64,000 nt of DNA from Thiocystis violascens. Its GTDB lineage: Bacteria > Pseudomonadota > Gammaproteobacteria > Chromatiales > Chromatiaceae. Shown piece by piece: positions 46,162 to 55,868 of this stretch; position 1 is the stretch's first letter; each line of letters begins with the position of its first letter. Under the pieces are notes generated by a model. It was not told the DNA's origin, did not search any database, and saw only the letters and a program-made list of their open reading frames with translations. The stretch is taken from contig DYNM01000008.1 in the NCBI GenBank assembly GCA_020721065.1, positions 1 through 64,000 on the forward strand. The letters are read 5' to 3'. A program made the translations under genes and the position numbers.

Positions 46162-47232
46162 ATGAGCTTTTTATCTGTGAATAAGCAAGCTATCACACAA
46201 AAGATGACGCACTTAATCGCGTTATATGATCCACGCCAATGGAAAGAAAAGGGATTATGGTGGACATTAGGATTATTTATCACCACCTATATCGTGGTTG
46301 TCATTGTGCTCGGCATTATTTGGTCGCATTCTCCCAGTAAATTTGATGTGCGTGACAATGCACTGTCATTACTGAATAACGATGAAACGCAACTGGTGAC
46401 TGGTGCAGTGACAGCGGCAACTGCAATTCATATTGCTGAAACGTTATTGAATAAACCCGGCGGTTATCTCACCAACGATAAAACTCCGCCCGGCATTTAT
46501 TTAGACAACATCCCTAATTGGGAATTTGGGGCACTGACCGAACTGCGTGATCTATCCGATTCACTGCGCAATGATTTCAGTCGGGCGCAATCGCAATCAG
46601 TAGAAGACAAAGATTTGCAAATTGCACAACCGCAATTTAATTACAACTCAGATTCTTGGCTGTTACCGTCTACGGAATCAGAATATCGTCGCGGTTTAGA
46701 AGCATTACGGCGTTATCTGCAACGTTTAACTGACCAACAAGCATTTGATGGTCAATTCTTTGCCCGCGCCGATAATTTAGTTGCTTATTTGCAGGTCGCT
46801 GAGAAGCGTTTGGGCAATTTAGCGCAACGGCTATCGTATGCAGTAGGACAAGAACGCTTGAATACGAATTTAGCTGGTGATCGCAACGCACGTCAATCAA
46901 CCCCGACTCCCGAAAATACCCGCTCTAAAACACCGTGGATGCAAATTGATGACATCTTTTTTGAGGCACGCGGCTATACATGGGCATTGCTGCATACGTT
47001 GCAGGCATTAGAAATTGATTTTGAAGCGGTATTAAAAGACAAGAATGCGTTGGTATCGCTGAAACAAATCGCCCGCGAATTACAGAACACTCAAAACCCT
47101 ATTTGGAGTCCGATGATTTTGAATGGCACCGGTTTTGGTCCAATGGGTAATCATTCGCTAGTCATGGCATCTTATATTTCTCGCGCCAATGCTGCAATTG
47201 GTGATTTACGCGCTTTGTTGCAACAGGGTTAA
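46162..47232 (+). CDS. DUF2333 inner-membrane protein
   Basis: 356 residues. An N-terminal membrane segment (LGLFITTYIVVVIVLGIIW) leads to a periplasmic domain. Motifs NKPGGYLTNDKTPPGIYLDN and WMQIDDIFFEARGYTWALLH are typical of the DUF2333 family of gammaproteobacteria. Start ATG 46162 has TTTGGAG upstream; a longer frame from 46087 is discounted. Function unknown. Confidence 0.88.
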   Translation: MSFLSVNKQAITQKMTHLIALYDPRQWKEKGLWWTLGLFITTYIVVVIVLGIIWSHSPSKFDVRDNALSLLNNDETQLVTGAVTAATAIHIAETLLNKPGGYLTNDKTPPGIYLDNIPNWEFGALTELRDLSDSLRNDFSRAQSQSVEDKDLQIAQPQFNYNSDSWLLPSTESEYRRGLEALRRYLQRLTDQQAFDGQFFARADNLVAYLQVAEKRLGNLAQRLSYAVGQERLNTNLAGDRNARQSTPTPENTRSKTPWMQIDDIFFEARGYTWALLHTLQALEIDFEAVLKDKNALVSLKQIARELQNTQNPIWSPMILNGTGFGPMGNHSLVMASYISRANAAIGDLRALLQQG

Positions 47233-47241
47233 TTGGTAAAA

Positions 47242-47269
47242 CTGCTCCGTTGTTTTAGCAGCGGAGCAG
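47242..47269. terminator. Bidirectional terminator between the DUF2333 gene and the DUF29 gene
   Basis: CTGCTCCGTTG (47242-47252) pairs with CAGCGGAGCAG (47259-47269), one G-U pair, 6-base loop. It lies between two convergent genes. Confidence 0.7.
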
Positions 47270-47285
47270 TGATTAAAAACACCGA

Positions 47286-47726
47286 TTATTCTACTATTGC
47301 CTCTGGCCAAAAATCGCTCAGAGTGTGTTCCCAAGTGAAAGGATTTACCACCGGAAAAACTGCTTCAGGAAGTCCAGTTTCACGGCGAGCAATGAGACGC
47401 GCATCGCTATAAGCATCGTCAGCAATTTCTGCTAACTGCGCTTTAAGGCTAGAATTTTTTCTCAACAAGCGGGCAATACGCTGGCGCTGTTCTTTAATCG
47501 TGGTTTCCCAACTTGCACCACGTCGCACGGATTGATAACGCCACTTTAAGAGATGTGCGAATAGCACACCGAAGCGATTTTCCAATTCCCGCGCAGTGCT
47601 GGCACCCATATCTTCAAGTTCCTCGGCAATTTGCGCAGTATCAAGTCCTTCAAAACGCCCAGCGCGAATGAGCGCCGCAGTGTCTAATAACCAAGCATAA
47701 TGGTCATGTTGATTAGCACTTGCCAT
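47286..47726 (-). CDS. DUF29 family protein
   Basis: 146 residues: DHYAWLLDTAALIRAGRFEG, IAEELEDMGASTARELENRF and LLKWRYQSVRRGASWETTIK are the DUF29 pattern. Widespread in cyanobacteria and repeat-rich proteobacteria, often near mobile or TA genes; function unknown. Downstream of cysC by 30 bases, same strand. Confidence 0.85.
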   Translation of the reverse strand: MASANQHDHYAWLLDTAALIRAGRFEGLDTAQIAEELEDMGASTARELENRFGVLFAHLLKWRYQSVRRGASWETTIKEQRQRIARLLRKNSSLKAQLAEIADDAYSDARLIARRETGLPEAVFPVVNPFTWEHTLSDFWPEAIVE

Positions 47727-47756
47727 CTTCAGCCATCCTCTTCAATAGTGACTGTT

Positions 47757-48413
47757 TTAACTCTGAATGATGCCCTGCGTTTGTAAATACGTTATTACCG
47801 TGGCAGCCAGCAATTCTGGCGCTTGTTCATCTGCATTCAAGGTTAATTCTGGCGTCAATGGCGCTTCATAAGGATCATCAATGCCAGTAAAGCCTTTTAA
47901 TTCACCCGCCCGCGCTTTTTTGTATAACCCTTTGGGATCGCGGCGTTCACAGACTGCCAATGGCGTATCAATAAACACTTCAATAAAATTACCGGACGGC
48001 ATAGCGTGCCGAATTAAATCCCGATCCCGCCGATAAGGGCTAATAAATGCGGTGATCACAATCAAACCCGCTTCTGCAAACAATTGTGCCACCGCACCAA
48101 TGCGGCGGATATTCTCCTCGCGGTCAATTGCAGAAAAACCCAGCCCAAAGCGTTGTGCAAATTCATCGCCATGTATTGCGCGTAACATATTCGGAGCAGC
48201 ATTTAACGTATGGCGCACATTGTCACCATCTAATACGGCACTGTGAATACCGCGCTCACATAATGCCAGATCAAGATAATTGGCAATGGTGCTTTTCCCA
48301 GAACCACTTAAACCGGTCAACCAAATCACGCAGCCTTGATGTCCATATTGCGTTTCACGTTGTGAACGCGACACTTGCTGCTGGTGCCAAGTAAGTTCAA
48401 TTTCATTACTCAT
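47757..48413 (-). CDS. cysC: Adenylylsulfate kinase
   Basis: Phosphorylates APS to PAPS in sulfate assimilation. 218 residues, P-loop LTGLSGSGKSTIANYLD (about 32-48), the APS-binding DGDNVRHTLN, FISPYRRDRD and FIDTPLAVCERRDPKGLY. No cysDN gene adjoins, so the partner sulfurylase must be elsewhere. Confidence 0.95.
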   Translation of the reverse strand: MSNEIELTWHQQQVSRSQRETQYGHQGCVIWLTGLSGSGKSTIANYLDLALCERGIHSAVLDGDNVRHTLNAAPNMLRAIHGDEFAQRFGLGFSAIDREENIRRIGAVAQLFAEAGLIVITAFISPYRRDRDLIRHAMPSGNFIEVFIDTPLAVCERRDPKGLYKKARAGELKGFTGIDDPYEAPLTPELTLNADEQAPELLAATVITYLQTQGIIQS

Positions 48414-48709
48414 GTGTATCTCTCGTGCTCTAACTGATGCTGCATTATCAAATAACCTTGCCGGATTTTAGTGAATTCGTCAAGCAGTTAAACCGGTGGC
48501 TTTTTAGTGCGCAGTGTTTTACGCTATTTTTTATCAATACAAAATGCGCTACAGTACGAAGCCGCACCAATTTTGTGTTTTTTATTAACATCGTTTTGCC
48601 ATTATCGCTATTGATGCTTAATTCAGTTGCGAGCGACGGCAAGCGCCCCTGATAATGAACCGATTTCGCCGCTTGTCGGTGGCGATACTGCACCTAGGAT
48701 GTTGCTCAG

Positions 48710-49804
48710 ATGAATATCGGAATTCCACGCGAAACGCTGTCTGGTGAGACGCGAGTGGCGATGACGCCAGAAATCGCTAAGAAATTGATTGGTAAAGGGT
48801 TTACTGTGCAGATTGAAGCCGGAGCGGGTGTTCGCGCCGGCTATCCTGACGCGGATTATGCCCAAGTTGGCGCACAGTTGACCGACCGTGCTGGCGCGTA
48901 TGATGTTGATTTGGTTCTAAAAGTTTGTCGCCCGACGGCAGATGAGGTCGCGGCGATGCGCGACGGTGGGCTGTTTATTGGGCTGTTGGAAACTTGCGGC
49001 GCAGATGAGATTTTGACGGCAATGTTGGCCAAAAACCTGCGCGTTCTCGGCATGGAACGGATGCCGCGCACCTCGCGGGCGCAGTCGATGGACGCGCTGT
49101 CGTCACAAAGCAATCTTGCCGGTTATCGGGCGACGTTGGAGGCGGCGACGCGCTACGGGCGCTTTTTTCCGATGATGATGACCTCGGCGGGCGCGGCAAA
49201 ACCGGCGCGGGTGGTGGTTTTGGGCGCGGGCGTCGCCGGTTTGCAGGCGATTGCGACGGCGCGGCGCTTGGGCGCGGATGTCTATGCCTATGATGTGCGA
49301 CCGGAAACTGCCGAGCAGATTCGCTCGCTCGGTGCGAAACCGATCACGCTCAATCTGGGCGAAAGTGGCGCAGGTGAAGGCGGTTATGCGCGTGAATTGT
49401 CAGCAGAAGCCAAAGCAATTCAACAGGTTGCACTCGGCGATGAGCTGGCAAAAGCGCACGTCATCATCACTACTGCGCTGATTCCGTGTCGTCCTGCGCC
49501 GATATTGGTCACGGCGGAAGTGGTTGAGCGAATGCGTCCCGGTTCAGTCATTATTGATTTAGCGGCAGCAAATGGCGGCAATTGTCCATTAACGGTAGCC
49601 AATGAAGTGATAGAACATCACGGCGTGACTATTGTCGGAATTACCAATTTTCCAGCCTTAGTTCCAGCAGACGCCAGTGCTTTTTATGCCCGCAATCTGT
49701 TCAATCTCATTGAGATAATGTTCCAAACTGGTAGCACTACACCGCAATTAAAAGATTTAATGCAAGACGACATCACTGCGGCGATGTTAATCACTGCACC
49801 GTAA
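48710..49804 (+). CDS. pntAA: NAD(P) transhydrogenase subunit alpha, part 1
   Basis: 364-residue NAD(H)-binding subunit of the proton-translocating transhydrogenase, split-alpha type as in Rhodospirillum. Start MNIGIPRETLSGETRVAMTP, dinucleotide fold VVVLGAGVAGLQAIATARRLGA, RQD loop replaced by the SQSNLAGYRATLEAA segment. The 296 bases upstream, shared with divergent cysC, are AT-rich and contain a small hairpin (48666-48672 with 48679-48685) in the leader; I see no known riboswitch there. Confidence 0.95.
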   Translation: MNIGIPRETLSGETRVAMTPEIAKKLIGKGFTVQIEAGAGVRAGYPDADYAQVGAQLTDRAGAYDVDLVLKVCRPTADEVAAMRDGGLFIGLLETCGADEILTAMLAKNLRVLGMERMPRTSRAQSMDALSSQSNLAGYRATLEAATRYGRFFPMMMTSAGAAKPARVVVLGAGVAGLQAIATARRLGADVYAYDVRPETAEQIRSLGAKPITLNLGESGAGEGGYARELSAEAKAIQQVALGDELAKAHVIITTALIPCRPAPILVTAEVVERMRPGSVIIDLAAANGGNCPLTVANEVIEHHGVTIVGITNFPALVPADASAFYARNLFNLIEIMFQTGSTTPQLKDLMQDDITAAMLITAP

Positions 49805-49849
49805 CTATTCAAGTCCATTTTTTCTGCCAACTGTTTTAAGGAATTCTTC

Positions 49850-50146
49850 ATGCCAGAAATGATTGATCCCTCAATTATTGCGTTATATGTATTCGTACTC
49901 GCCTGTTTTATTGGTTATTGGGTGGTGTGGGGCGTCACTCCCTCGCTGCACACGCCACTGGTTGCATTAACTAACGCCATTTCCGGCATCGTATTGATTG
50001 GCGCATTATTAGTTGCCGGTGATCCGAATGCAGGAATTTTAGTGCAACTGATTGGTTTTATTGCGGTATTACTGGCATCAATCAACGTTTTTGGCGGCTT
50101 TCTGGTCACACACCGGATGCTCTCCATGTTCAAAAAGAAAAAGTAA
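49850..50146 (+). CDS. pntAB: NAD(P) transhydrogenase subunit alpha, part 2
   Basis: 98-residue membrane subunit carrying three segments ([54 protein letters not shown]) that contribute to the proton channel. Ends in MFKKKK. Between pntAA and pntB, three-gene arrangement. Confidence 0.95.
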   Translation: MPEMIDPSIIALYVFVLACFIGYWVVWGVTPSLHTPLVALTNAISGIVLIGALLVAGDPNAGILVQLIGFIAVLLASINVFGGFLVTHRMLSMFKKKK

Positions 50147-50149
50147 GGA

Positions 50150-51559
50150 TTGCGCATTATGGAATTCACTGTTAATCATCAGGCGCTGGCGTATTTAATC
50201 GCCGCCGTGCTGTTTATTTTAGGCTTAAAAGGCTTAACCCATCCATCAACAGCGCGGCGTGGTAATCTATACGCCATGCTCGGAATGTTGCTTGCTATTG
50301 TCGCCACCTTATTAGGGCGCGATGTTCAAACGTATGGCTTTATTATTGCAGGCATTGCGGGTGGCGCAGTCATTGGCGTTATCGTCGCCCTGCGCATTCA
50401 AATGACCGCCATGCCGCAATTAGTCGCAGCATTACATAGCTTTGTGGGTTTAGCAGCGGTATTAGTTGGAATCGGCACCTTTTTACATAAACAAGACGCT
50501 GGCTTGCTCAATGCAGTGTTCATGGGTGAGATTTCTGCTGGCGTAGTGATTGGCGCGATTACTTTCACCGGCTCCATTATTGCATTCGGTAAATTGCAAG
50601 GCTTACTCACAGGCGCACCAGTGAAATTTGCGGGGCAACATCTATTAAATGCCGTATTGGCATTGACAACGATTGCGCTGGCAGTGTATTTCGCCATGAG
50701 TGGCAGTATTTTAGCATTGTTGTTAATGACGATGCTGGCATTAACGCTCGGCGTCACCCTGATTATTCCGATTGGCGGCGCGGATATGCCGGTGATTATT
50801 TCGATGCTCAACAGCTATTCAGGCTGGGCGGCAGCCGCAACTGGCTTTACCTTGTACAATGATCTGTTAATTATTATTGGCGCGTTAGTAGGCTGCTCCG
50901 GTGCAATTCTGTCATTCATTATGTGTAAAGCAATGAACCGCTCGATTATCAATGTCGTATTTGGCGGCTTTGGTTCTGATAGCAATAGCGGCGACAGTGC
51001 GGGAGCGCAAGCAGCAGAAAAAGGCGTTAAATCTGCTGCAATTGAAGATGCTGTGTATTGGATGGAAGATGCAAATCGTGTGATTATTGTACCCGGTTAT
51101 GGTATGGCAGTTGCGCAAGCGCAGCATTCATTGAAAGAATTGATGGAATTGTTAGAAGCACGCGGCGTTGAGGTCAAATTTGCTATTCATCCGGTAGCGG
51201 GACGAATGCCCGGACACATGAACGTATTATTAGCAGAGGCGGATATTCCTTATGATCGCGTGTTAGAAATGGATGAAATCAATCCTGAATTCCCCAGCAC
51301 TGATGTGGTATTAGTTGTTGGAGCAAATGATGTTGTGAATCCGGCTGCAAAAGAAGATAAAAGCAGCCCAATTTATGGAATGCCGATTTTAGAAGCAGGG
51401 CGAGCGCGGCAGGTGTATTTCCTCAAGCGGTCAATGCGTCCCGGCTATTCTGGCGTGGATAATTTGCTGTTTTATCAAGACAATACTTCGCTGGTGTTTG
51501 GCGATGCCAAAGATACCATTGATGGCATGAATAACGCGCTAAAAGGCGGTGGGCATTAA
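50150..51559 (+). CDS. pntB: NAD(P) transhydrogenase subunit beta
   Basis: 469 residues. Eight or nine membrane segments (about 1-260), then the NADP(H)-binding domain III with VIIVPGYGMAVAQAQ, the HPVAGRMPGHMNVLLAEA loop and DVVLVVGANDVVNPAA. Completes the enzyme that makes NADPH from NADH at the cost of the proton gradient. Starts 3 bases after pntAB. Confidence 0.97.
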   Translation: MRIMEFTVNHQALAYLIAAVLFILGLKGLTHPSTARRGNLYAMLGMLLAIVATLLGRDVQTYGFIIAGIAGGAVIGVIVALRIQMTAMPQLVAALHSFVGLAAVLVGIGTFLHKQDAGLLNAVFMGEISAGVVIGAITFTGSIIAFGKLQGLLTGAPVKFAGQHLLNAVLALTTIALAVYFAMSGSILALLLMTMLALTLGVTLIIPIGGADMPVIISMLNSYSGWAAAATGFTLYNDLLIIIGALVGCSGAILSFIMCKAMNRSIINVVFGGFGSDSNSGDSAGAQAAEKGVKSAAIEDAVYWMEDANRVIIVPGYGMAVAQAQHSLKELMELLEARGVEVKFAIHPVAGRMPGHMNVLLAEADIPYDRVLEMDEINPEFPSTDVVLVVGANDVVNPAAKEDKSSPIYGMPILEAGRARQVYFLKRSMRPGYSGVDNLLFYQDNTSLVFGDAKDTIDGMNNALKGGGH

Positions 51560-51570
51560 CGACTCATTAG

Positions 51571-51611
51571 TATCGCTGCTGTTGACAGTTAACTGCGCGA
51601 CAGCAGCGATA
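51571..51611 (+). terminator. Hairpin after pntB
   Basis: TATCGCTGCTGT (51571-51582) is perfectly complementary to ACAGCAGCGATA (51600-51611), with a 17-base loop. No T run follows, so it may stabilise the pnt mRNA or act with Rho, more than terminate by itself. Confidence 0.5.
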
Positions 51612-51636
51612 AACTCGCACAGATTGCGGATGCTTT

Positions 51637-52743
51637 ATGACACAAGATGCCATTAACAAATCTGTTGTTTTAATGATGGCGCTGGGCATTTCGGCGCTAT
51701 TTTTTACCATGATTCAGCAGTTTTTAATGGCGCTGTTTCTGGCGGGACTGTTTAGCGCCTTAGCACATCCGCTGTTTCTGCGCTTTACGCTATTATTGAA
51801 AGGACGGCAGCGTTTAGCATCATTAGCGACGATTCTTGTAATTGCGGTTGTGATTTTAATTCCTTTAGTGATTTTAGTTGGGATTTTAATCGGACAGGCG
51901 CTGGATGTCAGTCAAATGATTACGCTGTGGTTCCGCGATCTAGTTAGCGATCCAGCGCGACTGGAGGCATATTTACAGCGCATTCCTTTTTATGAAGAAT
52001 TGCGGATTAACCAATTGCAAGTGATTCAACAAGCTGGATCGTTAGCAACGGTAATGAGTCGCTTGTTAGTGGAGTGGGTGTCTTCGGTGACTTTGGGCAC
52101 TGCTAACTTTATTTTTATGGGCTTTGTTTTTTTGTATAGCATGTATTTTTTACAAATAGATGGCGTGCAGTTAGTCGAAAAATTCTTATATTATTTGCCG
52201 CTCAAAACTGCTGAAGAGCGCATGATGTTAGCGAAATTTACTTCAGTCACTCGCGCCACCTTAAAAGGATCATTGTTTATTGGTTTATTGCAAGGAGCAT
52301 TAGCGGGAATTGCGTTTGCTGTGGCGGGAATTCCTAACGCGGTGTTTTGGGGATCGGTGATGGCGTTATTAGCAGCAATTCCAAATGTTGGTGCTGCTTT
52401 AGTGTGGATTCCGGCGGTGATTATTTTATTCGTGCAAGGGCATTGGGCAACAGGAATCAGTTTGGCGTTATTTTGTGGGTTAGTCGTCGGTAGTTTGGAT
52501 AATGTGCTGCGTCCAATTTTAGTTGGTAAAGATACGCGAATGCACGAGCTGTTGATTTTTTTAAGTAGTTTGGGCGGTATTGTGATGTTTGGTTTGCCGG
52601 GTATTTTTATCGGTCCCGTGATTGCTTCTTTATTTATTTCATTGTGGGAAATGTACGGCATCGAGTTTGCAGATTTTTTACCAGCGGTGCATTCCATAGA
52701 AGATGACTCAGTGCAAATTTCCGATAATGCTGAAGCACAATAA
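51637..52743 (+). CDS. AI-2E family transporter
   Basis: 368-residue membrane protein with about eight segments, starting SVVLMMALGISALFFTMIQQ and ending with ELLIFLSSLGGIVMFGLPGI and the conserved FIGPVIASLFISLWEMY. The family includes TqsA and sodium/proton antiporters; the substrate cannot be read from sequence. Confidence 0.88.
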   Translation: MTQDAINKSVVLMMALGISALFFTMIQQFLMALFLAGLFSALAHPLFLRFTLLLKGRQRLASLATILVIAVVILIPLVILVGILIGQALDVSQMITLWFRDLVSDPARLEAYLQRIPFYEELRINQLQVIQQAGSLATVMSRLLVEWVSSVTLGTANFIFMGFVFLYSMYFLQIDGVQLVEKFLYYLPLKTAEERMMLAKFTSVTRATLKGSLFIGLLQGALAGIAFAVAGIPNAVFWGSVMALLAAIPNVGAALVWIPAVIILFVQGHWATGISLALFCGLVVGSLDNVLRPILVGKDTRMHELLIFLSSLGGIVMFGLPGIFIGPVIASLFISLWEMYGIEFADFLPAVHSIEDDSVQISDNAEAQ

Positions 52744-52763
52744 AATATCGGGGTGAGCCTTTT

Positions 52764-54092
52764 GTGAAAACCATCGCATTTATTGATCCGGGACCGCAAT
52801 TGGTGCAATTTTTAGGCGCGGTGGCGGCGCAATTAACGCCTGAATATCGTCCGCTATTTTTTTCGCGTCATCCCAAAAGCCGCAGCCTGCTGCGCCAATT
52901 ACACATTTCAATCGTTCCGCACTCTGCTTTTATTGCGCCTTTTCAAAAAAAAGCATTGCTTTTGAAAAAGCCTCCGCGTGTCAAAAAACAATTCCACTTT
53001 GATTCCGAGTATTTACTCACGCAATTACGCGCCAGCAGTGAACGGGCGCTGGTGCAAACCCAAGCGCCAGCAGTGGCGCAATTAGCCAACGCGCTGGCTG
53101 ATGCTCTCGCCGCAGCTCAACCAACAGCTATTTTTTTGTGGAATGGCTCCGGTTTGGCGGCGGCGTTGGCGCAACAGTGGGCGCAGCAACACAACATTCC
53201 GTTGTTATTTGCTGAAAACGGCTATTTGCCGCACACGTTGCAACTCGATTTGATGGGCGTGAATGCTTATTCATCGCTTAATACTTTGAATTTGACCGAC
53301 ATTGCCGCTCGCACCTATTCCGCTGCGCAAGAACAGGAATTTGCCGCGATGCTGACCAATTATCGTGCCGGTCGCGCTCACTCGGTCACACCGCCGCTGC
53401 ATGGTCGTTTACGTCCGTCGTGGGTGGCATATTTACAACAAGGTTGGCGCGATTGGTGGCAGCGTCCGCGTCGCCGTCGGATCAATCGCCGCATTGAGGA
53501 CACGCAGCCGCAGATGCCGGAGCGTTTTGTGCTGTTTCCGCTGCAAGTCGCAGCCGACAGCCAATTGACGCTGCACTCGCCGCTGTACGGCAATCAGCTC
53601 GGCGTGGCGATTGCGGAAGTGGAACTGGCGCTGCGGGAGGTGGACCCGACGCTGGCGCTGGTGGTCAAGCTGCATCCGGCAGATCGCGGCAAAACTGATT
53701 ACGACGCGGTGGCGGCCGCGCATCCGGCGCTTGTTTGGGTAAGCAATGGCGATGTGCGTCCGCTGTTGGCGCGAGCACAAGGCGTGGTGACGATCAATTC
53801 GACCGTTGGCGTGGAGGCGCTGCTGTTTGGCAAGCCGGTGGTGACGCTGGGCAACAATTTTTACGTCCGCGACGAGCTGGTTTATCCGGTGCGAGATCGT
53901 GCCGAGCTGGTGCCGCAGCTCCGGCTGGCGCTGACCCAACCGCCAAACCATCATTTCATTGGGCAATATCTGCGTTATCTGTATTTTGACGGCTTGGTGC
54001 GGGCGCATTGGCGCGATCATGCGCCGGAGTCGGTTGGCGCACTGGCGCAGCGGGTGCGGGATTTAATCGCTGCGGCTGGCGCATCTGACTGA
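52764..54092 (+). CDS. Capsular polysaccharide biosynthesis protein, KpsC/KpsS-like
   Basis: 442 residues, GTG start at 52764, 20 bases after the AI-2E gene. C-terminal half shows LPLQVAAD-type FVLFPLQVAADSQLTLHSP, VVKLHPADRGKTDYDAV and INSTVGVEALLFGKPVVTLG, the pattern of bacterial capsule Kdo transferases (KpsC/KpsS). N-terminal part (FLWNGSGLAAALAQQWAQQH, ENGYLPHTLQLD) fits the same family. Probably builds the lipid-linked Kdo linker for a surface polysaccharide. No other capsule genes are visible. Confidence 0.8.
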   Translation: MKTIAFIDPGPQLVQFLGAVAAQLTPEYRPLFFSRHPKSRSLLRQLHISIVPHSAFIAPFQKKALLLKKPPRVKKQFHFDSEYLLTQLRASSERALVQTQAPAVAQLANALADALAAAQPTAIFLWNGSGLAAALAQQWAQQHNIPLLFAENGYLPHTLQLDLMGVNAYSSLNTLNLTDIAARTYSAAQEQEFAAMLTNYRAGRAHSVTPPLHGRLRPSWVAYLQQGWRDWWQRPRRRRINRRIEDTQPQMPERFVLFPLQVAADSQLTLHSPLYGNQLGVAIAEVELALREVDPTLALVVKLHPADRGKTDYDAVAAAHPALVWVSNGDVRPLLARAQGVVTINSTVGVEALLFGKPVVTLGNNFYVRDELVYPVRDRAELVPQLRLALTQPPNHHFIGQYLRYLYFDGLVRAHWRDHAPESVGALAQRVRDLIAAAGASD

Positions 54093-54096
54093 AATA

Positions 54097-54170
54097 AGTT
54101 GTCAATTTTTATTAAAAAACAGCGTTGTTGCCGCCAACTGAAAACGCACTGACAACTCAAAACCGACAAC
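54097..54170. repeat. Family 1 repeat upstream of the kinase operon
   Basis: AGTTGTCAATTTTT at the left and ACTGACAACTCAAAACCGAC at the right, with GTTGTC-type arms. Lies about 70 bases before the kinase start, in the likely promoter region of the operon. Confidence 0.7.
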
Positions 54171-54239
54171 CCAATTTATTAGGCGAATCACTGCCGATTG
54201 TGATTGACTTCTCATTATTTTTTCTGGCGCTCTCTGCTT

Positions 54240-55868
54240 ATGACTTCAGAATCCACCACCTCGCGCCCGGCTGCTGAAGCTGCCACCACCATCGTCGCCC
54301 CACCTGCGGCGGCAGAAATAGCAACGGAGATTGCCCCGTTGCCAGCGGTTGAGATGACGACCGACATTGCGCCGTTGCCACCAGCCGTTGAGATGAAAAC
54401 AGAACTCGCGCCGCTGCCGACCAATCCCGACGAAATCCCCGCCAATACGCTGATTATTAACACTTATCAGGTGAAACGCCTGCTCGGTGGCGGCGGCATG
54501 GGCGAGGTGTATTTGGCGCGTCATGCTCGCCTCGGCACGGAACACGCAATCAAAGTTGTGCGCCCGTCGATGGGCGATAACACGCAGGTGATGGATTTGT
54601 TTTACCGCGAAGCGCGGGTGCTGCGCGGAGTGCGTCACGATGCGGTGGTGAATTACGACGGCTTCGTGCAGGACGCCGAAGGGCGCGATTATCTGGTGAT
54701 GGAATATGTCGAAGGGGTGCCGCTGTCCGACCGGCTCAAGCGCCAGCCGTTGACGGTGACGGAAGTGCTGAGTTTGCGCGACCGGCTGTGCGCGGGCTTG
54801 GCGACTGCGCATCGGCAAGGCGCAGTTCACCGCGATCTCTCGCCAGACAACGTGATTTTGCCGGGCGGCGAGATCGCAGCAGCGAAACTGATTGATTTCG
54901 GGCTGTGCAAACTCACCGATCCTGAGCAAAAAACCATCGTCGGCGCGGCGTTTGCCGGCAAATATCGTTATGCCGCGCCGGAGCAATTCGGCATGTTTGG
55001 CGGCGTGGTGGACGGGCGCACGGATATTTATAGCTTGGGTCTGGTGCTGGTGGCGGCAGCGACGGGAAGACCGTTGGAAATGGGCAATGAGTTCATGGAC
55101 GCGCTGCGTTATCGGCAACAGGTACCGGATTTGAGCGCCCTCGCGCCGGAGCTACAGGAATGGTTGACGGCGATGTTGCAGCCCAATCCGGCGGAGCGCC
55201 CGGCGACGATTGATGAATTATTGGAACGTTGGCCAGCAAAAAGCGTACTGCCGCGTGCCACCGCGCCAGCGCCAGAAGATGCAACCGCGATGGGCGCATG
55301 GCGCGATCCGCAGCCGTCACCAGCGCAGCCGCAGAATCGGCGCTGGTTGTTTATCGGCGGCGGACTGATGACGGTCGCAGCGGCGAGCGCCGGGCTGTGG
55401 TGGGTGTTGCAACCGCTGCCGCTGGTGACGCTGCCGCCGTCATTCCCGCCAATCACCGCTGCGCTGCCGGAGCGCCAGCCCGTTGCACCGCCAGTCGTCA
55501 CGGATGAATTGGAGCAATTGATTCAATCAAATCAACTGGATGCGGCGCTGGCGCTGCTGCAAACGCGGCAGACGGCAGGCACTCCAGCGTCATCAGAACA
55601 GACGTGGGCGCTGGCGCAGCGGCTGCAAGCGGCGGGCAAAGTGGATGGAGCATTTCCGTTGCTGCGTGGTTTGGCGACGAGCGGACATGGCGCGGCGTGT
55701 TTTGCGCTGGCGGAGTTTTATGATCCACAGCATTGGTCAGCGAGCACGTCGCCGTTTTCTAAACCGAATGTTGAGAAAGCGCGGGATTGGTATCAATGCG
55801 CCGCAGATGCTGGAGTGACTGACGCGGCGGCGCGATTGGCGGCATTACCAACGGAGACAGGGCGATGA
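54240..55868 (+). CDS. Membrane Ser/Thr protein kinase, PpkA-like kinase half
   Basis: 542 residues. ATG 54240 is used; an upstream TTG (54204) adds 12 residues. The N-terminus has three imperfect 14-residue repeats (IAPLPAVEMTTD type, about 31-62). Kinase domain about 76-340: G loop LLGGGGMGEV (81-90), Lys105, HRDLSPDN (197-204) with catalytic D199, DFG (219-221). One membrane segment (LFIGGGLMTVAAASAGLWWV, about 364-385), then a periplasmic tail with Sel1-like helices. PpkA of the T6SS pathway is kinase-membrane segment-VWA in one chain; here the VWA part is the next gene. First gene of the six-gene operon. Confidence 0.85.
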   Translation: MTSESTTSRPAAEAATTIVAPPAAAEIATEIAPLPAVEMTTDIAPLPPAVEMKTELAPLPTNPDEIPANTLIINTYQVKRLLGGGGMGEVYLARHARLGTEHAIKVVRPSMGDNTQVMDLFYREARVLRGVRHDAVVNYDGFVQDAEGRDYLVMEYVEGVPLSDRLKRQPLTVTEVLSLRDRLCAGLATAHRQGAVHRDLSPDNVILPGGEIAAAKLIDFGLCKLTDPEQKTIVGAAFAGKYRYAAPEQFGMFGGVVDGRTDIYSLGLVLVAAATGRPLEMGNEFMDALRYRQQVPDLSALAPELQEWLTAMLQPNPAERPATIDELLERWPAKSVLPRATAPAPEDATAMGAWRDPQPSPAQPQNRRWLFIGGGLMTVAAASAGLWWVLQPLPLVTLPPSFPPITAALPERQPVAPPVVTDELEQLIQSNQLDAALALLQTRQTAGTPASSEQTWALAQRLQAAGKVDGAFPLLRGLATSGHGAACFALAEFYDPQHWSASTSPFSKPNVEKARDWYQCAADAGVTDAAARLAALPTETGR